NCBI RefSeq assembly: GCF_003711515.1
Contig: NW_021167081.1
Span: 3,280,483 to 3,344,482 of the forward strand
Reading direction: 5' to 3'
Origin: Sodiomyces alkalinus F11
Taxonomy: Eukaryota; Ascomycota; Sordariomycetes; Glomerellales; Plectosphaerellaceae
DNA length: 64,000 nt
Made by a program: the position numbers and the translations under genes. This document shows, one piece after another, positions 36,501 to 49,004 of the stretch. The notes under the pieces were generated by a model. That model saw nothing but the letters and a program-made list of their open reading frames with translations. It had not been told where the DNA came from and did not search any database. Each line of letters opens with the position of its first letter. The first letter of the stretch is position 1.

Positions 36501-37670
36501 AGAGCTGCTAAGTTAGAGATCTAGGATTACTTAAGTGGTTCCTTTGAATCCGCGTAGGACGCGATCGTTAATAACGTAAGCTATAGTTATCGCTTAATAC
36601 CTATATTACCGATAAGATAAAGGCGTTATAGGTAGATTATAGAGGTCGTAGGGTTAAAAGCCCTCTTCCTTAACCTAACGTTTTAGAACTATCTACTACC
36701 GACTAATAAGCCTCCGAAGAATTACTATATCTATATCTTCGGAAGGTCGGTTCTATTAATTACGCCGCCTATTAGACCCGGCCTAATATCTCTAAAGCCG
36801 CTTCGAGGCTTACCGAATTCAGTACTAACCCGTTACAATAGTATCACGATACCGTAGACAGGTATTTAAAGTATCTCGGCTCGACGAAAACACTATAACT
36901 TTATATCGGACCACGTAAAGACCACTAACACCCTGCACTCTTTTATGCTTCGGACGCCGCCTTCGCTACTAACCGTAAGACTCGGTATAGCTCCTAAGGC
37001 TATACTATATTATTATTCGGGGGTTCTATAGACTAGAAGGCTGATAAGCAAACAAGCGTCGTGACCTCTAATACTAAAGCCGAGCTTATAGCACTTTCTG
37101 CTATTACTACGCAGTATATCGCGACGAGGCGTTTAATAAAGGACCTTACCCTTACCATTAAGGAGGAACCACTAACTATATACTATAATAATTAATAAAC
37201 TAAGTAACTACTAGAGTCGCCGCGGCCGTAGGTTACCTTAAAATTAAAGTATCTCGATATCCACGTCCTTTAGATCCGATACACCGTTTAAAAAGGAACC
37301 GTCGCGATTAATTAGATCGCCACTAATAATATAGTCAGCGATAGGCTTATAAAGGTACTTCCCTCGCAGAAACACAGGGCGTTTATATATCTGCTTAGTA
37401 TAGAGGTCCCGCCGAAATAGGATTAAAGCAATTAACAGAGACGACGATCTCCTATTACGTTTTAATTAGAGGAAAACAGTTAATTAGACCGTTATTATAA
37501 GTGTTTTTATGCCCCTATAGACTATTGTTTAGGTACTGTTTTTAACACTTTTTAACTGCTTTTTAGCTTTGACGCCTATAACGCCGTTGATTAATATCTA
37601 GGCCCGATTTACCCTGGATTTTGAGCATCAATTTAATAAACAGAATAGTTAGGATTAATCCTACTATTCT
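33540..37670 (+). pseudogene. pol: Copia A pol (protease, integrase, RT, RNase H)
   Basis: Protease core LLIDSG at 33567-33575 is intact. The pre-integrase motif HKRLGH lies near 33993-34010. The integrase C-terminal half near 34440-34600 has AEHHGGVIFTIARTLA. A Thr/Pro/Ala-rich hinge runs 35040-35700. RT from about 35800 includes YKVDLTSYVNKFKARLYVRG; its catalytic box at 36425-36436 reads YVND. The RNase H/C-terminal end near 37320-37400 matches the Copia AD-LTK-L motif as VSDRLIKVL. Numerous frameshifts in RT. Confidence 0.87.
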
Positions 37671-37679
37671 AGGGGTGTG

Positions 37680-37872
37680 TATCAGATGCCACAGCCACCT
37701 TATCGTGGTATGATAAGCCATATTATATTAGACGTGTGGAGTACCTCGGTCCTATATTTCCACCCTTATTTCCCCTGCTTTTTCCGTATAGTTAGACATC
37801 CCTATAAAGTATCACAGACTTTACTTAGATGAATACACACATAATTCCGCGTACCTTGTTTATGTTCTGACA
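37680..37872 (+). repeat. Copia A 3' LTR with polypurine tract
   Basis: Starts TATCAGATGCC directly after the purine-rich AGGGGTGTG, which serves as polypurine tract, and ends TTCTGACA. Less RIP-affected than the 5' LTR. Confidence 0.92.
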
Positions 37873-37879
37873 CGGAGAG

Positions 37880-40800
37880 AGGTAGCTAATTACCTCCGAC
37901 TCCTTACACGACCCCCGAATAAGGACCTATACATAATTAACTAACAGGCGTAGTAACTAATGGATATAGTAGTAGGCCCCCTCCGCCGGTTTAGGACACA
38001 ATACTAGGGGCTAGCTAGTAATAGAAAGCCCTAATAAAATAACGAATATAGATAGGCCTATAGTAAGGCTATTTAACCTAGATATTAGGACCTCGATAAC
38101 ACTAAAGCACGTGACGCCTTTTATAAGACTATATAACGGGTTAGTAAGGATTATTAAAATAAAAGGATCAGGGAATACAAAACGCCGAAAAGCTATATAA
38201 GATTATAGGTTAGTATAAACTCGGGGATAGGCTCTTAATACCCCCGATATTCTATAACGGTTTAGGCTACTTTAAGGACGTCTAAAAGGGCGAGCTACTT
38301 CGAAAAATAAAGCTCGCGAGGAAGCCGAATATACCGGACCTAATAGACCCCTAGAATCTCCGAAATAAATCCCCCTGACTAACGTATACCGATAGACTTA
38401 CCTAGCTTAAGGGATAAGGCAAAACACTAAACGATTAACGTAAACACAATTACCCTAGGCGGGAATAATATTAGTATACCGCTCTTACGGTTAGTATAGC
38501 TAGAGGTTAAAGAAGAAGTAACGGAACTCTTTAAAGTTTATAGGCTTATAGGATACTACCCGCGACCCTTCCGAAAAGGGGATATAGTAATAATCAATAA
38601 GCCGGGGAAGGATACCGGGATAATAGCTAGCTATAAGCCGATTTAACTACTTAGCGTACTAGGTAAGGGCCTAGAACGTATTATAGTAAGGAGAATAGTA
38701 TATAGGGCTATAATCGCCGGTATTCTAAACCTATAGTATACCGGAGCCATGTCAGAATAGTCGATAATTAACCTCGCGGTAGTCCTTATATATATGGTTA
38801 AGTTATAGCTACTATAGGGGAAGCAGGTTATTACTATAACTAACGATATGAAAGGAGTATTCGACTCGGTCCTATATAAATATTGCGTATATACGCTAAG
38901 GAAATAAGGGTAGGACCTAACCACGGTAAAGTACTAGGAGAGTTTCGCCTCTTATAAAACTGCTTATATAATTTTCGGGACCTCCTACCCGTATAAATAC
39001 ACCCCGCTAAACCCTATAGGCCTACTATAGGACCTCTAGCCTTCCCGATTAAATACGCCCTTAGTATCGTAGATATATATAAACTGCCTAATAAGGGTAA
39101 CCGCTTCGGCTATATAGACGACTCTTATATTCTTACGGCCTATATAGACCTCGATAAAATAGTAAAGCTAGTAACCGAACTACTAAAATAGTAGCTCTAG
39201 TAGTATATAGGAAATAGCGTAAAATTAGACTTCGATAAGGCTAAGGCCTAACTCTTCTTATAATAGAAGATCCCCTAATTCCCTACTATATCGGTTCCCC
39301 GATTTAACTACGAAGTCACGGTTACCTATACTATAGATCACTCAGGCCGCTTTTACCCGGCCCCGATAAAATAGCTCGGTATCTATATAGATAGGAGACT
39401 TAAGTTCGACGCTTACGTGGAGACGTGGGCGAGAAAGGGCCTTAAGGTCGCTAACTATATTAGAGGACTCGCCGGGGCCTTATACGGCCTAAACCTCGCC
39501 CTACTCCGAAGAGCCGTACTAGCGTGTGTCCTAATAGTTATATACTATATTACGGAAATCTAGTAGGAAGGATGTATAGCCTTAGCCTAGAGGCGTACCG
39601 ATATAATTAGTAAGAAGTAATACCGGTTACTATTAGACTACCTACCCCGATTAAGGACTATAACCTGTGTATGGATAACTATAATACGAGCGGTCCTACT
39701 AATATAGAAAATCGTTCTTATAATAGCCTTATACCTGGAGTCTAGAACACCCTCCGTAGAGGAGCACGCTAAATACCTCCGCTAGCGTTACGCTATACGG
39801 GTCGTAGGTTTAGATAAGGACTCCCCTATAGTTTAGTCCGTTACTCCTATTATACGCGGCGATACCCGGAAAATTAAGGCACCCGTTCGGAGATTAAGGG
39901 TCCTTCGGACTAAAGAACTAATACACACGAACCCCCCACGGTACTCCTTAATATATCCCCGATTTACCGGGAGATTATAAAAGGAAAGGATACCGTTTAA
40001 TAGTCGACCTAAGGATAAGGTAATAGCCGCGTTTATAACGTGGTTAAACTCCTTTCCCCCGGACTATACCCTTATATACTCGGATAGGTTATAGAAATGC
40101 CGGAATATAACCTAGGCCTTCTTTATCTAGCGCGGCGGCAGAGAAATCACCTATAGTCGCGGCTATCTACGTAACGTAGAGGTCTTCGATAAGAAGGTTA
40201 CGGGAGCCACTAAAGGTCTAGTAGCGGTATTACGATTACCTAATATAAAGGATATATTATACTATATCGATAATTAAGCTATCTTATGGGGGCTTATTAG
40301 GACCGTCCCGCGGTTATCGAGACACGAACTTCTAAGGTAATAACGCCTAGCCTCCGTTAATAAGGCCTAACTATACTAGGCACTGGGGTATGTAGGGATT
40401 CCGGGTAATAAGGGGGCAGACGAACTTTATAATATAGAAAGTATATAGGGGATATTACCGGAGAATAAAAGGCCGACCAAGGTAAGTGTTAAGGTATAGG
40501 CTATAGAATACTATAGAATTAGGCTTCGAAAATAGTATATCGGTAACCGCCCCCGCGGGTATTTAACGGCACTATAGAAGAGACTAGGCTCTAGCAGGAA
40601 AGAGCCGGAAGATCTCCGGATACCTCGTAGAACGCTAATACGACTACTATAAGTATATACAAGGTATAAAGATTTTAATAAATACTATAAGCGGTTTTAA
40701 TACGAGGACTATGTCACGGACTATAGCTACGGTTATAAGAAGACCCGGGAGTACTTCGCCCACTGCCGTAAGGTTAGGAACTCCTATAAGTGGCTAACCT

Positions 40801-40990
40801 AGCTATAGCACTACGATAAGAACAGGGATCGGACCAGTACATTTAACCCCGAGGAGACCGTTATAGAGATCCTTACGAACGGGGCGGCTTTCGCCGCCCT
40901 TAACGATATAGTAGGCTTCCTGGATAGGATCTGCCTATTACCCTTAAGGAGGGGTATACCTATAAGCTAATAAGAATTAGCCGATAGGCG
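37880..40990 (+). pseudogene. LINE I ORF2 remnant: RT, RNase H, zinc motif
   Basis: The region before RT reads KARDAFYKTIQRVSKDYQNK near 38110. RT: PFRKGDIVIINKPGKDTG near 38570, then SYKPIQLLSVLGKGLERIIV near 38630-38690 and the catalytic YIDDS at 39111-39125, with both Asp kept because neither lies in TpG context. RNase H near 40070-40440 shows LIYSDRL, YIDNQAILWGL and GNKGADEL with acidic residues in place. Near 40720-40770 YSYGYKKTREYFAHC is the family's CxC...H...C motif with Cys/His changed to Tyr. Stops are former Gln/Trp codons. Confidence 0.88.
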
Positions 40991-41285
40991 ACGGGTGCCG
41001 AGGAGAAAATAGTATAAAGGCCCCCGCGGGTATATAGCGAGATAACGAGATTTCCTATATTATATCACTAGCGACTTATCTTATATATATATTTAATAGC
41101 ATAGTATGGTATTTATCTTATTTAGTAGGAAAAAGGGTATAGAGTTAAGCGCTTAGCACTATATAGTCTTAGCATATAGACATAGAATCCGCACCGCCCG
41201 ATACTCCAATAAGGGGCGCGGTCCCAGTACTTACTAGGTTCTGCCAAGGCATTAAATAGAAACACATATATACATATACTATATA
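37880..41285 (+). mobile_element. LINE I, Tad/I-like non-LTR retrotransposon (5' truncated)
   Basis: Coding sequence begins in the region between endonuclease and RT, straight after the Copia A 3' LTR, so the endonuclease is missing. Then come RT, RNase H and a C-terminal Cys/His motif. The 3' end near 41220-41285 runs into TTAAATAGAAACACATATATAC, a typical short A/T-repeat tail. Gypsy III integrase sequence starts immediately after. Confidence 0.9.
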
Positions 41286-42369
41286 ACGTATTCGCGACGT
41301 GTATTACTAGGATTACTTATAACGCGATATTAAGAAGTTTATCTCTAGTTATCTTATATATTAGCGTATAAAGCCCCTATACTATAAACTATTTAGTATA
41401 ATATAAAGCTTACTAATTCCGCGCCGACCGTTCTAAGAAATATATATCAACTTCGTTACCGGTTTTCTACTAGTTACTAATAGCGGATATAAGTAAGACG
41501 TTATCCTAGTAGCGGTATATAGGTATACTAAGTACTCTACCTATATACTAATTAGGAATAAACTAACCTCGGATAGGCTCGCGGATATCCTATAAATATA
41601 TATCTTTAGTAAGTACTATCTACCTAATAGTATTATCTCCGACTATAGATTACTGCTTATAAGCCGATTCTAGAAGACGATTTATATATACCTTAGTATA
41701 CATAGATAGCTATTAACCGCCTAGTACCTATGGATAGACGCTTAAATAGAGTGCTAAAACTAAAGCCTTAAGCACTACTTACGTATATTTTATATATTTA
41801 AGCAGAACGACTAGGTAGATAAGCTCCTACTCGCCTAGTTTATCTATAATACCTCCTACCACTTAACCACGAATAATACGCCGGCTACTTTACTTATAGG
41901 TTATAATGTTAGTTAAAAGGGCAGTCTAAGTCGGCTATTATAGAATAGCGAGTTTAATACTTATTAGTAAATAAAGAAGTAATAAATACCCTAATTCGAA
42001 AGGCCTAGGCAATATACGATTATTATTATACTATGGGCCGCGTATAGCAACGCTTTATAAAGGACGAGTATATACTACTCTCTATAAAGAATATTCGCTA
42101 ATAGCGGCCTAACTATAAACCATCCGATATATTCTTAGGACCTTACCGTATCGCTAAGGGTATTACCTAGCACGGCCTGGCTTATAGACTAGATTTATTA
42201 CTAAAATTAAAGATTTACGATATATTTCCGGTTTCTATATTAGAACCCTAGCGGTCTCGTAATAGTAAATCGCCGGTTCCTAAGGATATAGACGTCGAAC
42301 TATAGGAGTTAGATAAGTATAAGGAGGAATATATCCTCGCCTATCCTTATAACGGTAGTCGCCGGTAAT
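41286..42369 (+). pseudogene. int: Ty3/Gypsy integrase fragment (Gypsy III)
   Basis: Only the integrase survives. A zinc-type SYLIYQRIKP near 41350 (Cys to Tyr) is followed by VTGFLLVTNSGYKQDVILV near 41460, YLPNSIISDYRLL near 41620 (catalytic Asp kept), then IECQNQSLKHYLRIF near 41740 and the GPY/F domain LGPYRIAKGITQHGLAYRLD near 42130-42190, ending in DIFPVSILEP. The left end abuts the LINE I tail and the right end is cut by Copia F. Confidence 0.88.
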
Positions 42370-42386
42370 TAGTGTATAGGCGCACG

Positions 42387-42660
42387 TGTCGTATAGACAG
42401 GACCACGACGTGGTCTATAGGGGATCCAGGGGGGATCCACTCCCTAACTAAGGGCTTCGGACCTCGGGCATCAGGATATAACAGGGGCGGATACCGGAAA
42501 AGACCGGATAGGATCTAAATAATATAGTACCCATAACAGAATCTTCACTATCTAAATTAATAGTATAAGAGACTTATACAGATATAACTTAAGATAATAT
42601 ATATATACGAGATTTCTGCTTTACTAAGTCGATTATCTAAGTGCTATTTAATATACGATA
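42387..42660 (+). repeat. Copia E 5' LTR (274 bp)
   Basis: Starts TGTCGTATAGACAGGACC and ends ATATACGATA. Collinear with 48468-48741. Contains GGGGATCCAGGGGGGATCCA, two adjacent GGATCCA units. Followed at 42661-42673 by the PBS (CTTATAAGCCCGG; the other copies have G first). Confidence 0.94.
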
Positions 42661-42879
42661 CTTATAAGCCCGGTTTATAACGCCTAAACGATGAATATTA
42701 ATAAGACTACCCCTATTGTACTATAAAAGTAATCACGTTTGTATAAGCACTCTTAAATAACTACTATTAACCTAATTAGAGTAATTAAGCAATTAATTAA
42801 CCTACCGACCTACCTATTAATTAATTAATTAACCGATAAGTAAGCAAAGATATCTTTTAATATATCTAACGCCGAATAG

Positions 42880-44280
42880 AGGCGGCCGCTACTACCCTTA
42901 TTAACTAAAGGGATTAGGTAATATAGGAGCACGCCGTGCGTGGTAAATCTACCTCCTACTAAGAAAACTATCTCGATCTAAAACTAAGTAACGAGGAGGC
43001 TAATACTTACTTACTTCTTAAGCCTACGCTACCTAATATCCGTAAATATAAAGCCCTCGCCTTAGACCCCGACACGGAGGAGGCTATAGCTACCTCGTCT
43101 TCCACTATCACGGCTACTCCGTCTTCTACTATTACGATAGAGGGCGAAAAGGCCACGGACGCCAGGGACACTATAGCCACGGCTACTACGGCCGCCGGTA
43201 AAAGGAAAACGGCCGGTCGCCGGAAGGTTATAGCCGTAACAAAAGAACTACCGATAAGGACGCTTATATTTATCGATAACCTCTCTAAAAAAGGCGTACA
43301 CGCTACCTATAACATCGCCGCGTATACTACGAGGAAAAGGCAGACTATAACGCGTAGTAGAAGGAGTTTAATAAGGTACGCTTATTTATTAGAAGGACCG
43401 TTTATACCACGTTATATAATCTCCTCGTATAATTATAGGACGATAACGTAAATAACCTATAAGATTAGATTACCCTCCTATACGCGTATATAAGACCGAT
43501 ACCTATAGACCTCCGTAAGGAAGCCCTAGTCCTATACCGGTAATACACCACGCCTATAAAGGCTATATCGAAGGATATAAACGCCTAGGTAGTAAGCTAG
43601 AAAACAGCGATAATATAGTATAAATATATAGGCGTTTTAGAGCTATTAAGCGCGGACCGTTAAGCGGAAAAGGCGTTAAAAGCTATTAGACCTATCGCCT
43701 AGGAATAGAGTAATAACTACCTAGTAAATAACTACGATAAGATTACGGAAAATAAGCTAATAACTAACGACTTTATAAAGGCTTTACGTGCGGTCCATAG
43801 TAATATACAAAGGCTATACTCCTCTACTATAAAGCCTAGAGTCGGGAGAGGCACCTTTAACACTCTTAGGAACCTCTCCGATACTAAGGATACTACTAAT
43901 AATAAAGAGAATAAAAAGCGTCCTTATAGCTACACGTCTATAAAGGCTATCCCTCCTATAATAAGGAGGCCTTATAAGATTTATAAGAACCCCTATACCA
44001 CCGCCGCCTATTAGTATATAAGGCCGAATATACGCCCTTATACCTAGCGCGGCCGCGAAGATATTACGAAGGTTATAGAAAAGAAGATATATAACCATAG
44101 TTTTAAAAGCCGCGTAAACACCGCGATATAGAAAAGGCGGGAAATAGTAGCTACCACCGCGAATAAGATGGAGGAAGTCAAGGAAGATCAACTCTATAAT
44201 ACTATAATAGTTTATAAAGACCTGTCCGTTACCGTGATAGGACTAGGAGCCTACCTAATCTAATGGGTAGCGCGTTATTA
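42880..44280 (+). pseudogene. gag: Copia E gag with fully converted zinc knuckle
   Basis: Reads LLLKPTLPNIRKYKALALD near 43010, a Thr/Ala-rich low-complexity stretch, then NLSKKGVHATYNIAAYT near 43280. At 43973-44011 a CX2CX3HX4C knuckle reads YKIYKNPYTTAAY: all four zinc ligands are Tyr, the expected product of TGC/TGT and CAC/CAT under RIP. The open frame on the opposite strand here (43814-44191) is a shadow. Confidence 0.82.
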
Positions 44281-45839
44281 TTTTATTATAATATGAATAG
44301 GGGGTATCGCTTTCTATTAACTAAGCTAAAACGCTATTATACTACGCGATCCTACATTTAGGATCGTTAATCTATATCTTTAATAATTAAGGCCGTTTTA
44401 CGGCTATTAGACTACTCACGGATAATTTATCTTGATCCTTTTATGTAGGTACTTATAAGGCTTTTATCCTCGGATACGGAGACGTTAAGCTACGTATATA
44501 ACCCCTATTACGCACGAAGAGGCTACTACGCCTTTATAATATCGTATATTATAAGGAATTCGTTACTAATATCGTCTCGGAACGCTAGCCACGCCTATAA
44601 GGCTACTACTCGGATACGGTAAATAATACTATTATTAGCTCCGCTAATAACCGGTCTATCTATAAGCTACTACATATGCACGGCCAGTATATAATCGAGC
44701 GCGCGGAAGCCACAGCCGCCACCACGTTCGCGGTCCTAGTAAGGCACCCCCGCGATAACCCGTATAAAAGATCACGATAACCACGGTAACTATAAAAGAC
44801 TATAGTATAGCGGTAGCATAAATACCTCGGCCACTACGGCACCGATACACTTATAAGGATTATTAACGCTACTTAGGGGGTAAAAATAAAGGGACCTCGT
44901 ATAACGGACTATAACGCGTATAGGTAATCATAAGTGTCTACGCAGATCCGGCGGATACCGTCCCTTTACCCGTTAAAGCCCGGAGAGGCCTTAGCCATTT
45001 AATTCACGATCTAGAAGAGTCGGGATTGCTAGGCGGCCTATATAAGTCTATTATATTTATTATGAACGTATACACAGGTTATATGTAGGATTACTACCCA
45101 TAGAAAGAGACTAAGGCTTTATCCTGCACGCGTTAAAAGACGTTTTTACCCTGCTTAAGACCTAATTCGACGTTAGGCCACGCGTTCTACGGGCCGATTC
45201 TAAGATATTTTAGTACCTAGAAGTCGTTCCTTTCCTCGCTGCTAAGGGGGTAAAAGGCTAGCCGTCGGTATTATATTTATAGGATTAAAACGGCGTTATA
45301 GCACGGATTAAAGGTATCGTTAAAAGGAGGACGAGGGCTATAAGGATTAGGGCTAATCTGCCTATATCTATGTAGCCTAAGATCTTTAAGACTACTATAT
45401 ATCTATATAATAGAACGCCACGATATATTAGTAACTGGCGAACGCTATATAAAGGCCTACGCGGCCGTTAACCTAACCTTACGTACCTATAAACTTATAG
45501 CTATAAAGCCTTGATGAAAACGCGGGATACCTAGGCTAAAAAGAACCGCCTATAAAGGCTAGAACCGAAGGCATAGATCGGTTATCACGTCGGATACTAA
45601 TCCTCGAATAGCTTCCGTATTCAGCTACTGTACCTAACGGATATTATCACTATAAGAGCTATAGTCTTTAACGAAGATAAGATATTTAACGGCAGGATTA
45701 AAACGCTATAAGCCATAGCTTCCGCTAAGGAAATCAGGGAACGCCTATAATCTATCCGTATCACCTAATCTAATAAGGCCGCGAATAGGCTATCATTAAG
45801 GGGTATAGCCATAGATATATTAGATCTCGAGTCGGAAGA

Positions 45840-46192
45840 CTCTAATGCTACCGCTATTACTACGGGTAAAGGCGACGCTACCGCTATTACTACGGATAAA
45901 GGCGAGGCTATCGCTATTACTACGAGAGAGGCTACTACTATGACTATAGATAAGGTTCTAAATCTATAGCCTAATACCTAGGTTATAGATTTAGAACCTT
46001 ATAACTCTAACACTACCACTATTACTACGGGAGAGGCCATCGCTATTACTATAGACACTGCTATTATTATAGGAGAAGACTATACTACCGCTATTACTAC
46101 GGGTAAAGGCGATACTACCGCTATTACTACGGACGAAGGAGAGGCTACCGCTATTACTACGGGAGAGGCCACCGCTATTACTACGGACACTT
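45840..46192 (+). repeat. In-frame minisatellite in Copia E
   Basis: About ten copies of a ~27-30 bp unit built on GCTACCGCTATTACTACGG, in the frame that encodes ATAITT(G/D)KGD-like repeats between integrase and RT. Copia F has a shorter version at about 52268-52368. Confidence 0.88.
45951..46001. repeat. 18-bp perfect inverted repeat (hairpin) inside the minisatellite
   Basis: TAAGGTTCTAAATCTATA at 45951-45968 and its exact reverse complement at 45984-46001. The 15-nt spacer can pair for five more bases, leaving a 5-nt loop. It interrupts the repeat array and is absent from Copia F. Confidence 0.9.
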
Positions 46193-48450
46193 TACGGTTC
46201 ACCACTATAAGGTTTAAACTATTTCCTACGCCTCGAATATCCCCGAAAGATCCTATACGCGGGTTCCTTATAGCGCTAGCGGTAGTTAGGGGCGCTAAGG
46301 TGGAAGAATACGATAACCACTAACGGATAGCTATAGATACCCCGAAGGGGTGCCTATCGGCTATACACCTATCGACCGCGCGCCTATCTATCACGAGAAC
46401 TATTATAAGCCTACACACGACTAAGAAGGTGTAGAATAATAATACCTAAAAGGCGTTCTTTAACGCTAGAATGACTTATAACCCTATACACGGGAGGAAG
46501 TAAACTATTAACGATAGTAATATTATCGGCGCTAGTATTATAGATCCCTTTCCCTCTAACGCCTCCCTATTATATCTAACCCGCGAGGATCTCCTACCCC
46601 CGCTAAACCACCACCACGATATACGCCTATACCCGTTACGGGAGCGGTAGTTATAGGCTAAGGTGGAATACCTTAAGGGGTACCGATAGATAGGCTACTA
46701 GTAGGAGGTCTGCGGTAATTCGGCTAATAAGTAATAAGTCCTCGCCTATAGATAAGTATACACGTATAAATTTAATAAGGAAGGCAGCCTCCTTAAGTAT
46801 AAGGCACGCCTCGTAGTATAAGGGTATTAATACAAACGGTTAGAGACTAAAGATAACTACGCCGCCACGCTAGGATCGCGGTTATTCCGTATACTAATAG
46901 CGATTACCGCCCGATTTAATCTAGAGATAAGGTAGTTCGATACCGTTAACGCGTTCGTTAATACTAGCCTTAAAGAAGAGGTGTTTATAAAGATACTATA
47001 AGGATATAAAGTGCTAGGTAAGGTACTACTACTACGGAGAGCCCTCTTCGGCTTAAGGGTATCGCCACTACTATAGTAAGAGGAATTCAGCGGCACGCTA
47101 TACAGGATAGGATTCACGGCTATACCTAATAACCCCTATATTATAATCCGCGATAGTTTAATCCTATTGTTCTACGTTAACGATATCGGACTTATATACT
47201 ATAAAGACTATAAGACTAATACCCATAACCTCGACACCGCCCTTAAGCGAAGCTATAGGCTATTAGGAGGCGAAGAAATCCGTTAGTTCCAGGGAATCGA
47301 GGTCCTAAGGGATAGAGCCACCCGTAGGTTATAGCTATTATAATCCTCCTACGTGGAGAAGACTGCGGTTAAATACTACGTAGATATACTTTACCGAAAA
47401 CCACTAAAAGTCCTATTATTAATAATAAAGCCGCTAATACCTCGTAACGGTATACGCGCGTCGATTCCCGAGGTCCGCTAATACTAGGGTATAATGGGTT
47501 TTATCCTATATACCGCTATTATAATAAGACCCGATATCGCGTTCGCCTATTCGAAGCTTTCCTAATATAACGTTAACCCCTCCTCTAACCACCTTAAAAG
47601 GCTTTAATAAGTGCTGCTATTTCTATACTATATAAGATACTATTACCAAGAATTCGGCGGGGATAGGCTTTTCCTGATAATAAATCACGCGTCCTTTAGG
47701 GATAATCCAGATCGTAAGAGTTCGTAAGGATATACGATAAAGCTCTTCGGCGGCACCGTTAACTAGAAGGCGGGTAAGTAACTAATAATAACAACGTTAT
47801 TAATGGAATCGGAACTACTCGCTCTTACCGAAGTAGCTAAGGAGACGCTATTTATTAGCCGGATATTAAGGGATTTAGAGCTTTAGTTAGACTAATAGTA
47901 ACTATAGCTATACTACGATAATTAGCAGACTATTAACCTCGTGAGTAAGAAGGCATAATGCCTACGGATAAGGCTACGGCACGTTAATATATATAACTAG
48001 TAGGCGCGTTAGTTAGTATAATAAGGTCTTTTTAAGATCACGTACGTTAACACAAAGGAGATATTTATAGATAGTTTAACGAAGGTATTACCGAAGGCAG
48101 AGATTAAAAGACTATAGTAATAGCTTAATTTAACGGATTAAAAGGATTATATCGAGTGGTCTAAACGGCTACACGAAGAGATTAAACGCGCTAAAGCCAC
48201 GGCTATAACGACTATAAAGGCCTCCGAAGATATAGTAGATCCGTTAGATATAGATCCGATCAAGTAGATCCGGCTAATCAGGATTACAGAACTAATTAAG
48301 ATAGAATTAAATTAAACGGTTAGATAGGGCGGATTTAGATCCCTTTTACGAGGGCGTTTTTCTCTTAACTATTAATTTTACGATAGAAAAGCTAAGAGCG
48401 TTTAGTTTAAACCGAAGCCTCTAATTAGTTAGTTAACCTAGGAAGACCCA

Positions 48451-48467
48451 CCTTAACTAAGGGGGTG
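48451..48467 (+). other. Copia E polypurine tract region
   Basis: CCTTAACTAAGGGGGTG directly precedes the 3' LTR. The same sequence precedes the LTRs of F (54622-54639, AAGGGAGTG) and G. Confidence 0.7.
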
Positions 48468-48741
48468 TATCGTATGGGCAGGACCACGACGTAGTCTATA
48501 GGGGATCTAGGGGGGATCCACTCCCTAACTAAGGGCTTCAGACCTCGGGTATCAGGATATACTAGGGGCCGATACCGGGAAAGACCGGATAGGATCCAAA
48601 TGATATAGTACCTATAATAGAGTCTTTGCCACCTAAATTAAGGGTATAAGAGACTTATATAGATACAACTTAAGATAATACACATACACAAGATTTCTCC
48701 TCTACTAAGTCGATTAACCAAGTGCTATTTAACGTGCGATA
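48468..48741 (+). repeat. Copia E 3' LTR (274 bp)
   Basis: Begins TATCGTATGGGCAGG (TG to TA) and ends GTGCGATA. Directly followed by GCACG, the right TSD, and the rest of the F 5' LTR. Confidence 0.94.
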
Positions 48742-49004
48742 GCACGGACCACGACATGGTCCCTCAGGGATCCATGCCTAACTAAGGGCTTCGATCTCGG
48801 GGACCTCGGGTATCAGAATATAATAAGGGCGGATACCGGAAAAGACCGGATAGAATCTAAATAATATAGTACTTATAATAGAGTCTTTATTACCTAAATT
48901 AAGGACATAAGAGAATTATATAAATATAAACTAATATAATATATATATACGAAATTTCTCCTTTTCTTAAGTTAATTATATAAATGCTATTTTAATGTAC
49001 GATA
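48742..49004 (+). repeat. Copia F 5' LTR, right part
   Basis: Continues the F LTR after the E insertion; 263 bp including the duplicated GCACG, ending AATGTACGATA. PBS GTTATAAGCCCGG follows at 49005-49017. Confidence 0.88.

Larger units (their letters stand above)
31908..37872 (+). mobile_element. Ty1/Copia element A (sister of B)
   Basis: Direct LTRs 31908-32102 (195 bp) and 37680-37872 (193 bp) enclose PBS, gag, protease, integrase, RT and RNase H in the Copia order. Total 5965 bp. The flanking 5-mers differ (AAAGC on the left, CGGAG on the right) and the two flanks belong to different elements (Copia C and LINE I), so the insertion duplication is missing. Many RIP stops. Confidence 0.93.
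44290..48400 (+). pseudogene. pol: Copia E pol (protease, integrase, RT, RNase H)
   Basis: Integrase near 44980-45560 reads GGLYKSIIFIMNVYTGYMQD. RT near 46930-47300 reads IRQFDTVNAFVNTSLKEEVF and FYVNDIGLIYY (47173-47184, YVDD to YVND). RNase H follows: IRPDIAFAYSKLS near 47530, MESELLALTEVAKE near 47810 and TKEIFIDSLTKVLPKAEIK near 48055. Frameshifts are few; most damage is TAA/TAG. Between integrase and RT lies the repeat array at 45840-46192. Confidence 0.87.
42387..48741 (+). mobile_element. Ty1/Copia element E
   Basis: Two 274 bp LTRs (42387-42660 and 48468-48741) with TSD GCACG at 42382-42386 and 48742-48746. Internal sequence holds PBS, gag, protease/integrase, a minisatellite hinge, RT and RNase H. 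Total 6355 bp. Full-length but RIP-inactivated. Confidence 0.95.

Noticed and set aside
38643..38924. 93-codon minus-strand frame
   Set aside because: Antisense to the well-supported RT core of LINE I.
43814..44191. 125-codon open frame on the minus strand
   Set aside because: Antisense to Copia E gag; the homologous place in F gives a similar shadow (50187-50471). RIP removes stops on the opposite strand unevenly, so such frames are expected.
45840..46192. CRISPR-like repeat array
   Set aside because: Units are adjacent, in frame within a Copia polyprotein and lack unique spacers; the genome is eukaryotic.
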